From Betaproteobacteria bacterium (GTDB lineage Bacteria; Pseudomonadota; Gammaproteobacteria; Burkholderiales; Burkholderiaceae_C), in the NCBI GenBank assembly GCA_025354965.1, contig JANXLW010000305.1, forward strand, positions 1-6,305: a stretch of DNA of 6,305 bases, given 5' to 3'. The notes under the pieces are model-generated. The model saw only the letters and a program-made list of their open reading frames with translations. It was not told where the DNA came from and searched no databases. Of the stretch, positions 1 to 5,321 are shown piece after piece; position 1 is the stretch's first letter; each line of letters starts with the position of its first letter. The position numbers were made by a program, and so were the translations under genes.

Positions 1-63
1 CTCCCGCTTCCTTGCGCCACACGGCTGGTGCCGCGTGCAAGGTCCGGGAGACAAATATTTTTT
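1..63 (+). other. Imperfect hairpin plus T-run upstream of hupB
   Basis: Bases 1-6 (CTCCCG) pair with 45-50 (CGGGAG), 10-15 (CCTTGC) with 37-42 (GCAAGG), and 19-24 with 31-36 (one A-C mismatch) around a 6-nt loop at 25-30. A run of six T follows at 58-63, but it is separated from the stem by seven bases (ACAAATA), so it is a poor fit to a classic intrinsic terminator. It could end transcription of an upstream gene (lon is the usual neighbour, but it is not visible here) or be a structured leader of hupB. No convincing -35/-10 pair for hupB was found in bases 1-107. Confidence 0.35.
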
Positions 64-96
64 GAAGAGACAACCTGATCAACTCTTTCTCTCACC

Positions 97-107
97 GAGG
101 GGCCCCT
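97..107 (+). promoter_or_regulatory. hupB ribosome binding site inside a 10-bp palindrome
   Basis: GAGG/AGGGG at 97-102 lies about 5 nt before the GTG at 108 and fixes that start. The same bases belong to the perfect palindrome AGGGGCCCCT (98-107), which abuts the start codon. With no loop it cannot fold well on itself in RNA, but it could pair between molecules or be a DNA site. Confidence 0.6.
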
Positions 108-380
108 GTGAACAAAACTGAACTGATTGAGCACATCGCAAAACATGCCGACATCTCCAAGGCCGCCGCCACGCGCGCGCTGGAATCGATGATCGGTGCC
201 GTCAAGACAACGCTAAAAAAAGGCGGCTCGGTTTCTTTGGTCGGGTTCGGCACGTTTGCGGTCGGCAAACGGGCGGCGCGCAGTGGCCGAAACCCCCGGA
301 CCGGCGCAGCGATTAAAATCAAGGCAGCCAAGGTTCCCAAGTTCCGTCCGGGCAAGGCGCTGAAGGATGCGCTGAACTGA
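108..380 (+). CDS. hupB: DNA-binding protein HU (beta type)
   Basis: Small basic nucleoid protein of the HU/IHF family, 90 aa, which is the normal family length. It should work as a dimer in the cytoplasm, bending and compacting DNA without strong sequence preference. The N-terminal helices (MNKTELIEHIA..., residues 1-38) form the dimer body. GFGTF at 46-50 begins the family signature, and the arm carries RNPRTG at 61-66 with Pro63, the residue that intercalates DNA in HU and IHF. The start is GTG at 108, chosen for the Shine-Dalgarno 5 nt upstream; the next in-frame ATG would be residue 28, inside the fold. HU rather than IHF is inferred from the sequence and from the neighbouring ppiD, which follows hupB in many proteobacteria. 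tRNA-Val starts 22 nt after the stop, and no terminator lies between them, so the two may share a transcript. A run of seven A at 215-221 lies in the gene but does not disturb the frame. Confidence 0.96.
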   Translation: MNKTELIEHIAKHADISKAAATRALESMIGAVKTTLKKGGSVSLVGFGTFAVGKRAARSGRNPRTGAAIKIKAAKVPKFRPGKALKDALN

Positions 381-402
381 GCGGACCTGTATTTCCCCGG
401 TG

Positions 403-478
403 GGGTGCTTAGCTCAGCTGGTAGAGCGGCGCCCTTACAAGGCGTAGGTCGGCGGTTCGAGCCCGTCAGCACCCACCA
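403..478 (+). tRNA. tRNA-Val (anticodon UAC)
   Basis: A complete 76-nt cloverleaf can be drawn by hand. The acceptor stem is GGGTGCT (403-409) with AGCACCC (468-474), then discriminator A475 and an encoded CCA (476-478). The D stem is GCTC/GAGC, the anticodon stem is GCGCC/GGCGT with loop CTTACAA, giving anticodon TAC, and the T arm is GGCGG-TTCGAGC-CCGTC. UAC reads valine codons GUA and, with the usual wobble modification, other GUN codons. The gene is followed 8 nt later by a strong intrinsic terminator. Confidence 0.97.
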
Positions 479-486
479 TTCTGGTG

Positions 487-519
487 AAGGCGAACAGCTT
501 GTTCGCCTTTTTTTGTTTT
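487..519 (+). terminator. Intrinsic terminator after tRNA-Val, just before ppiD
   Basis: AAGGCGAACA (487-496) pairs perfectly with TGTTCGCCTT (500-509), a 10-bp stem with a 3-nt loop (9 bp with the 5-nt loop AGCTT is equally possible). Seven T at 508-514 and four more at 516-519 follow. It would end the hupB/tRNA-Val transcript. It finishes only about 18-23 nt before the ppiD ATG at 538, so ppiD expression either reads through it or depends on a promoter I cannot recognise. Confidence 0.9.
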
Positions 520-524
520 CTACT

Positions 525-530
525 GGAGAA
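525..530 (+). promoter_or_regulatory. ppiD ribosome binding site
   Basis: GGAGAA at 525-530 lies 7-9 nt before the ATG at 538. This favours ATG 538 over the longer in-frame reading from the GTG at about 484, which would translate straight through the tRNA terminator and give an unlikely N-terminal extension of 18 residues. Confidence 0.75.
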
Positions 531-537
531 TTTGTGC

Positions 538-2475
538 ATGTTTGATTTTGTCCGCAAGCATACGAAGATCATGATGTTGGTGATGTTTTTGCTGATCATC
601 CCGTCTTTTGTATTGTTTGGCATTGACGGCTATAACCGTATGCGTGAAAAGGGCGAGGCAGTGGCTCGAGTGGGAGGCCACGACATCAGCCAGGCGGAAT
701 GGGACTCAGCGCATAAATCAGAATCTGATCGCATGCGGGCATCGATGCCCAATCTGGATGCCAAACTGCTGGATGCACCCGAGGCCCGTTATGCCACGCT
801 GGAGCGACTGGTACGCGAGCGGGTGTTGGCTCAGGCGGCCGACAAGTTCAATTTGACGACCAGTGATGCGCGGCTGGCACGAGACCTGCAGGAGAATCCA
901 ACCATAGCATCTTTGCGGCTACCGGACGGCAAGCTGGACATGGACCGCTATCGGCAACTGGCCGCCAGCCAGGGCCTGACGCCAGAAGGGCTGGAAGCGC
1001 GGGTACGTCGTGACCTCTCGGTTCGCCAGGTTGAGACCGGCGTAGTGGCCAGCGGGTTTTCTGCGGCAGCGGTTGCCGATGTCTCCCTGAATGCTTTTTT
1101 TGAAAAACGTGAAGTGCAGGTTGTCAATTTCAATACATCTGATTACGCTTCCAGGATCAATCCAACCGATGCTGAACTGGATGCGTTTTACAAGGCCAAC
1201 CAGTCACTATTTCAGGCGCCAGAGCAGGCCACTATTGAATATCTGGTGCTCGACCTGGAGTCAGTCAAAAAGAACATCTCCATCAACGAGGCCGACCTGC
1301 GCTCCTATTACGATCAAAATGTGGCTCGCCTCAGCGGCAAAGAGGAACGGCGCGCAAGCCACATCCTCATCAATGCAGCCAAGGATGCCCCGGCCGCCGA
1401 GCGCCAGAAGGCCAAGGCACGAGCTGATGAGTTGCTGGCGGCAGCGCGAAAGTCACCCGAAAGTTTTGCCGACCTAGCCAAGAAGAATTCGCAGGATACA
1501 GGCTCGGCCGCCAACGGTGGCGATCTTGAATACTTCGCTCGGGGTGGCATGGTCAAACCCTTTGAAGACGCCGCCTTTGCCATGAAAAAAGGTGACATCA
1601 GTGAGGTGGTGGAATCTGATTTCGGTTACCACATCATCAAGCTCACGGACATCAAGTCGCCCAAGCAGCGCAGCTTTGAAGAGTTGCGCGCTGCTATCGA
1701 GGCCGACTTGAAGACGCAACAAGCCCAGCGCAAGTTTGCCGAAACAGCGGAGACCTTCACCAACGGTGTCTATGAGCAGTCCGACAATCTGAAGTCGATT
1801 GCCGACAAGCTTAAACTTGATATCCGCACCGCCAACAACCTGACGCGAAAACCAGCGCCGGGTGTAGCCGGGCCATTGGCCAATGCAAAATTTCTGGCCG
1901 CCATATTCGGCCCGGACGCGGTTGAAAAAAAGCACAATACCGAAGCCATTGAAACTGCTCCCAGCCAACTGACGGCAGGTCGCATCACCCAATATAGCGC
2001 CGCCAGAACCTTGCCATTTGCCGACGTGCGCAGTGTTGTGCGCGAACGTGTCGTTGCTGCCCGCGCCACAGAGCTGGCCAAAAAAGAAGGCATGGAAAAA
2101 CTGGCGGCCTGGAAGACGGCACCTGCCTCGGCCAGCATGCCGACAGCGGTTGTCGTGTCGCGTGATCAACCACAGACCCTGCCGGCCTCGGTTCTGGGTG
2201 CAGCGTTGCATGCCGACACCACAGCCTTGCCGGTGTTTGCCGGCGTGGATCTGGGTGCCCAGGGTTACGCCGTGGTGAGGGTAAACAAAATTGTGGAGCG
2301 CCCGGCACCTGCTGAAGCCGCCGCTAAACAGGATCGAAGCCAATACGCCCAGTGGTGGACCGGTGCCGAGAATCAGGCCTATTACGGCCTTCTCAAAGAG
2401 CGTTTCAAAGCCGAGATCATGGCATCCCGCCCAGTGCGCGCAGCAACAGATTTACTGACCGCCACTGAAAAGTAA
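538..2475 (+). CDS. ppiD: PpiD-type membrane-anchored periplasmic peptidyl-prolyl isomerase/chaperone
   Basis: 645-aa SurA/PpiD-family protein that, by family knowledge, sits near the Sec translocon and helps newly exported proteins fold. The N-terminus (MFDFVRKHTK) is short, basic and cytoplasmic. One hydrophobic segment at about residues 12-30 is the membrane anchor, leaving the rest in the periplasm. A SurA-N-like helical chaperone region covers roughly 35-180. A parvulin (rotamase) domain covers about 270-372, with ASHIL at 273-277, DTGSAANGGDLEYF at 320-333, KPFEDAAF near 340 and GYHIIKL at 363-369. The C-terminal part (373-645) has the helical, Lys/Ala-rich character of PpiD tails. E. 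coli PpiD is about 620 aa, so the length fits. The ATG at 538 is chosen for the GGAGAA site. The gene lies between tRNA-Val and tRNA-His; no terminator separates it from tRNA-His, so its mRNA probably ends at the terminator after that tRNA. Confidence 0.94.
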   Translation: MFDFVRKHTKIMMLVMFLLIIPSFVLFGIDGYNRMREKGEAVARVGGHDISQAEWDSAHKSESDRMRASMPNLDAKLLDAPEARYATLERLVRERVLAQAADKFNLTTSDARLARDLQENPTIASLRLPDGKLDMDRYRQLAASQGLTPEGLEARVRRDLSVRQVETGVVASGFSAAAVADVSLNAFFEKREVQVVNFNTSDYASRINPTDAELDAFYKANQSLFQAPEQATIEYLVLDLESVKKNISINEADLRSYYDQNVARLSGKEERRASHILINAAKDAPAAERQKAKARADELLAAARKSPESFADLAKKNSQDTGSAANGGDLEYFARGGMVKPFEDAAFAMKKGDISEVVESDFGYHIIKLTDIKSPKQRSFEELRAAIEADLKTQQAQRKFAETAETFTNGVYEQSDNLKSIADKLKLDIRTANNLTRKPAPGVAGPLANAKFLAAIFGPDAVEKKHNTEAIETAPSQLTAGRITQYSAARTLPFADVRSVVRERVVAARATELAKKEGMEKLAAWKTAPASASMPTAVVVSRDQPQTLPASVLGAALHADTTALPVFAGVDLGAQGYAVVRVNKIVERPAPAEAAAKQDRSQYAQWWTGAENQAYYGLLKERFKAEIMASRPVRAATDLLTATEK

Positions 2476-2492
2476 GCAGCGGTCGCTATAAT
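2465..2492 (+). promoter_or_regulatory. Sigma-70-type promoter for tRNA-His
   Basis: TATAAT at 2487-2492 matches the -10 consensus exactly. CTGAAA at 2465-2470 matches four of six bases of the -35 consensus with a 16-bp spacer. Initiation about 7 nt downstream (near 2499) would start just ahead of the tRNA 5' end at 2503. The -35 element lies inside the last codons of ppiD. Confidence 0.75.
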
Positions 2493-2502
2493 TTAAATAC
2501 AC

Positions 2503-2579
2503 GGTGGCTGTAGCTCAGTTGGTAGAGTCCAGGATTGTGATTCCTGTTGTCGTGGGTTCGAGCCCCATCAGCCACCCCA
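2503..2579 (+). tRNA. tRNA-His (anticodon GUG)
   Basis: 77-nt cloverleaf including the extra G at -1 (2503) typical of tRNA-His, which pairs with discriminator C2576. Acceptor stem is GTGGCTG (2504-2510) with CAGCCAC (2569-2575), and CCA is encoded at 2577-2579. The anticodon stem is CAGGA/TCCTG around TTGTGAT, giving anticodon GTG at 2537-2539. The T arm is GTGGG-TTCGAGC-CCCAT. The D stem (GCTC/GAGT) and the T stem each contain one G-U pair. It has its own promoter at 2465-2492 and may also be processed from a ppiD read-through transcript. Confidence 0.97.
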
Positions 2580-2601
2580 ATAAACACCCGGCTAGACTTG
2601 G

Positions 2602-2640
2602 AAAGCCTGCTACGCAATTGCTAGCAGGCTTTCTTTTGTT
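2602..2640 (+). terminator. Intrinsic terminator after tRNA-His (and ppiD)
   Basis: AAAGCCTGCTA (2602-2612) pairs perfectly with TAGCAGGCTTT (2622-2632), an 11-bp stem with a 9-nt loop, followed by a T-rich stretch (TTTCTTTTGTT, 2630-2640). It should end both the tRNA-His and ppiD transcripts. On the minus strand the stem is followed by CCAAGTC, with no T-tract beyond the stem, so it is a weak terminator for the convergent hexosaminidase gene. The remaining bases to 2744 hold no recognisable gene. Confidence 0.88.
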
Positions 2641-2744
2641 CTCGGGTCACCTTCTTGTGCATGTCGCACTGTACCGGCCAGTGCCTGCGCGGGTTCGCCG
2701 CCGCGCTGCCGGTGGTGCGAGAGCCAGTGAGCTGAAGCGCGGGC

Positions 2745-5312
2745 TCAGGGATTTTCGATGCGTGACGACCGGCTCTGGCGGCCGGTGCGATTGAACGCCG
2801 CCACCTGAATCACACCCTTGGCCGTGATCGCCCCGTTCACCAACGGGCTGTTGGCGTTGGGTTCACTTCCATCGCTGGTGTAGCGTAAGATGAAGCCGGG
2901 GGTTTGGTGGTTCACCCACACTTTGCTGTCAACGATTTGTAGTCCGGGTGGCGCGATCCGGTACTGAACGCCGGGGAGCTGCATATCGAGTTGCGGCAGC
3001 ACAAGCTTGCCCAACTGATTCACAAAGACCGACCAGTCGGCGTCGTGCAGCCGCTTCGCCTTGGCGGCGTCGCGCTCGTGCGTCCACGCCGGATCCGGGG
3101 CCCAGGCGCGCTCGGCCAAGGCCAGCATGCGCGGCATCAGCAGGTAGTCCATGAGGGCGCGCGAACGCACCGTTTCACTGAACAAAACGCCTTCCAGACC
3201 CACGATCTGGTGCTGGCCGTAGTCGGTCAGACCATCCATGCCGGGCTTGGGCGTGGCGTCGAGGGTCGACTTGCGGGTGGAGTCAAAGGGGATGAAATCA
3301 AACACCGCATCCAGATCGGTATAGGCGGCCCAGTTCACGCCCGGCTCGTCCGGGTTCTTGTTGTACGACATGTCGAAATACAGATTCGTGGCCGGCGCGA
3401 GAATCGTCTTGTAACCGGCGTTCGCCAGGCGATAGGCGAGGTCTTCGGCGTCGTCCAGGTTGTTCCAGACGTAGAGCCTGAAATTGCTGTGCGTGAAGGC
3501 CGGATTCGGAATCAGCTTGCTCTCACCGCGCAGCTTGACCTTGCGCGCCCCCAACTCTTCCCAGCCCGACGCGAACAGGCCGTGCTTGTGCAACATGGCG
3601 TTGACCCGCTGGTAGAAGTAGTCCCAGACCTCGGTGGTGGAGGCGAGCTTTTCGCGCTCCATCAAGGCGCGCGTGGCGGGTGACCTTTCCCAGGCACCGT
3701 TGGGCAACTCGTCGGCGCCCACATGAATGGTGTTGAGCTTGACGCCGGCCAGTCTGTGCAGCGCCACCACGTGATCCACAACGCGTTGAATGAAGGCGTA
3801 GGTCGAAGGCAGGCCTGGGTTCATCACGTGGTCGGTGTAGAGCTGGGGCGAGCGGTAAATCGAGCTGTCTTCCAGGTCATTCAGCAGGTACTGGGCCGCA
3901 TCCTTGCGCCCGGCTTTTTTTAGCTGAAGAGTGCGGCTTTCCATGGATTTGACGGCAGCGCGGGCGTGCCCCGGCATCTCGATTTCGGGGATCACTTCGA
4001 TATGGAGAGAGGCCGCGTATTTCAGGATTTCGACGTAGTCGGCACCGCTGTAAAAACCGCTGCCATTGGCATCGTTCACATCCGGTCCGGAACCGTAGGC
4101 GGGTTGCAGAAATTCGCGTGAATCCAGGGTGTGACCGCGCCGCGCTCCAACCTTCGTGAGTTCGGGTAGCCCGGGAATTTCCAGCCGCCAACCTTCGTCG
4201 TCGGTCAGGTGAAAGTGGAATTTGTTGAGTTTGTAGCGCGCCATCAGATCCAGCAGCCGCAGCACCGTGGCCTTGGGCTGGAAGTTGCGCGCCACGTCGA
4301 GTTGCACGCCGCGGTAAGCAAAGCGCGGCGCATCGCTGATGTGCAGCGTCGCCAGCGTCAAGCCTTGCTGCGTCTGCGGTTGCAAAGGCAGCAACTGACG
4401 CAGCGAGCGCAGTCCCAGCGCCACGCCGGCGACCGAGTTTCCCGTGACGGTGACACCCGATGTCGGATTGATGTTCAGTTCATAGGCTTGGTCCGAGTTC
4501 TGCCCGGCAATCGGTGCGATCAGTAGATGCACTTTCGGCTCAGCTGAGTTTGTTTGTGCAGAAGCAAAGTAGGGTTTGAGCAGCGCCGTGGCGAGCGCCA
4601 CCTCGCGCTTTAGCGTCGCTGCGCCGACCACGGCTGGCAGCGAAGTCCAGTGCAATGCGCCGAAGCGGCGTTCGAACTTCTGGGGTGTCGGGAACACCGG
4701 CGGCAACGCGTCCTCGGACAGGTCGACGATGGCCGAATTGCGTTTGAAAACCTCCTGCGCCGTGACGATGGGCATCGGGTCGCTGGCGCCGTGTTCCCAT
4801 TGTTCGGCGCGGGTGAAGGGCGCCAATCTGTAGTCGGTGATCGAGTGCCCCACGCCCGGCGCCTCGTCAAAAACGATGTACGGTCCGGTGGGACCCTTGG
4901 CGGTCTTGACCATGATCTCAGGATGGAAAAACGACAGGCGCGTGGCCTGTCCGGTCGCCAACGCCGAAAACCCTGCGCTGGGCCGAAAGCGGAACCACGT
5001 GCCGCTCACGCGTTCGATCATAAATGGCCCTTCCACCTCCTTCAGGTCCACACCCGCAACACAGTTGAAGTAGATGGCCCAGCCCTGCGCGGGCAAGGCT
5101 TTGTCGGCGATGTTGGTAAGCGTGAACGAAGACCAGGAGCGGCCGCCGGCGTCATCCGATGTGAAGACATTGCGCTGCACTTCCCAGCGTAGCTGGAGTT
5201 GCGCAGGGCTCGCCGAAGGTGATCCTACTGTTTGCGCCGCCACCAGCGATCCGCTCAGTAGCAGCGTCCCCAGAACCATCCACAGGGCCTTGCCCCAACT
5301 CTGCATATTCAT
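2745..5312 (-). CDS. Exported GH20 beta-N-acetylhexosaminidase (chitobiase type)
   Basis: 855-aa enzyme that should remove terminal GlcNAc from chitobiose and short chito-oligosaccharides. Residues 1-26 are a Sec signal peptide (MNMQSWGKALW..., hydrophobic core, VAA before Q27), placing it in the periplasm or outside. Domains follow the chitobiase order: N-terminal carbohydrate-binding CHB_HEX (about 40-165), GH20b (about 205-330), the TIM-barrel catalytic domain (about 331-760) and CHB_HEX_C (about 785-855). Catalytic-domain motifs seen are YRGVQLDVARNF (333-344), HFHLTDDEGWR (366-376), PEIEMPGH (442-449), HVGADE with the catalytic Asp534-Glu535 pair (nt 3708-3713), and YVWNN (614-618). Serratia chitobiase has the same order, 885 aa and an equivalent Asp539-Glu540. 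ATG 5312 is chosen over an in-frame ATG at 5372, which would put a Cys/Arg-rich 20-residue extension before the signal and overlap nagE; ATG 5306 (residue 3) is also possible. It starts 7 nt after nagE. The active site has LFSE (Phe711) where LWSE is usual. Confidence 0.94.
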   Translation of the reverse strand: MNMQSWGKALWMVLGTLLLSGSLVAAQTVGSPSASPAQLQLRWEVQRNVFTSDDAGGRSWSSFTLTNIADKALPAQGWAIYFNCVAGVDLKEVEGPFMIERVSGTWFRFRPSAGFSALATGQATRLSFFHPEIMVKTAKGPTGPYIVFDEAPGVGHSITDYRLAPFTRAEQWEHGASDPMPIVTAQEVFKRNSAIVDLSEDALPPVFPTPQKFERRFGALHWTSLPAVVGAATLKREVALATALLKPYFASAQTNSAEPKVHLLIAPIAGQNSDQAYELNINPTSGVTVTGNSVAGVALGLRSLRQLLPLQPQTQQGLTLATLHISDAPRFAYRGVQLDVARNFQPKATVLRLLDLMARYKLNKFHFHLTDDEGWRLEIPGLPELTKVGARRGHTLDSREFLQPAYGSGPDVNDANGSGFYSGADYVEILKYAASLHIEVIPEIEMPGHARAAVKSMESRTLQLKKAGRKDAAQYLLNDLEDSSIYRSPQLYTDHVMNPGLPSTYAFIQRVVDHVVALHRLAGVKLNTIHVGADELPNGAWERSPATRALMEREKLASTTEVWDYFYQRVNAMLHKHGLFASGWEELGARKVKLRGESKLIPNPAFTHSNFRLYVWNNLDDAEDLAYRLANAGYKTILAPATNLYFDMSYNKNPDEPGVNWAAYTDLDAVFDFIPFDSTRKSTLDATPKPGMDGLTDYGQHQIVGLEGVLFSETVRSRALMDYLLMPRMLALAERAWAPDPAWTHERDAAKAKRLHDADWSVFVNQLGKLVLPQLDMQLPGVQYRIAPPGLQIVDSKVWVNHQTPGFILRYTSDGSEPNANSPLVNGAITAKGVIQVAAFNRTGRQSRSSRIENP

Positions 5313-5317
5313 GAATG

Positions 5318-5321
5318 TCTC
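5318..5321 (-). promoter_or_regulatory. Weak ribosome binding site of the hexosaminidase overlapping the nagE stop
   Basis: On the minus strand the nagE stop TGA (5322-5320) runs into GAGA (5321-5318), 5 nt before the ATG at 5312. The site is weak and embedded in the preceding gene's stop, which suggests translational coupling. Confidence 0.45.

Noticed and set aside
51..95. hupB promoter candidates (TTGAAG at 62-67; TATTTT at 56-61)
   Set aside because: Neither has an acceptable partner hexamer at 16-18 bp.
92..472. 126-codon minus-strand open frame over hupB and tRNA-Val
   Set aside because: Antisense to hupB and a tRNA, with no recognisable protein features.
1474..2343. 289-codon open frame on the minus strand within ppiD
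   Set aside because: It lies wholly antisense to a well-supported gene and has Cys/His/Arg/Gly-rich low-quality composition with no recognisable domain.
2666..2684. GCACTG/CAGTGC hairpin between the convergent genes as a terminator for the hexosaminidase
   Set aside because: Only a 6-bp stem, and no T-run follows on either strand.
2689..2698. GGGTTCG resembling the tRNA-His T-loop, as a possible attachment-site repeat
   Set aside because: Only about seven bases match in a GC-rich region, with no integrase or second boundary in the window.
2504..2794. 96-codon plus-strand open frame starting at tRNA-His
   Set aside because: It begins inside the tRNA and reads through its terminator; the start is a tRNA translation artefact.
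2991..3683. 230-codon plus-strand open frame opposite the hexosaminidase
   Set aside because: It is rich in Arg, His, Gly and Val, has no domain, and mirrors conserved GH20 codons in a GC-rich gene; an antisense shadow.
4650..5192. 180-codon plus-strand open frame opposite the hexosaminidase N-terminal half
   Set aside because: Shadow of the CHB_HEX and GH20b coding region, Arg/Gly/His-rich, no ribosome site or domain.
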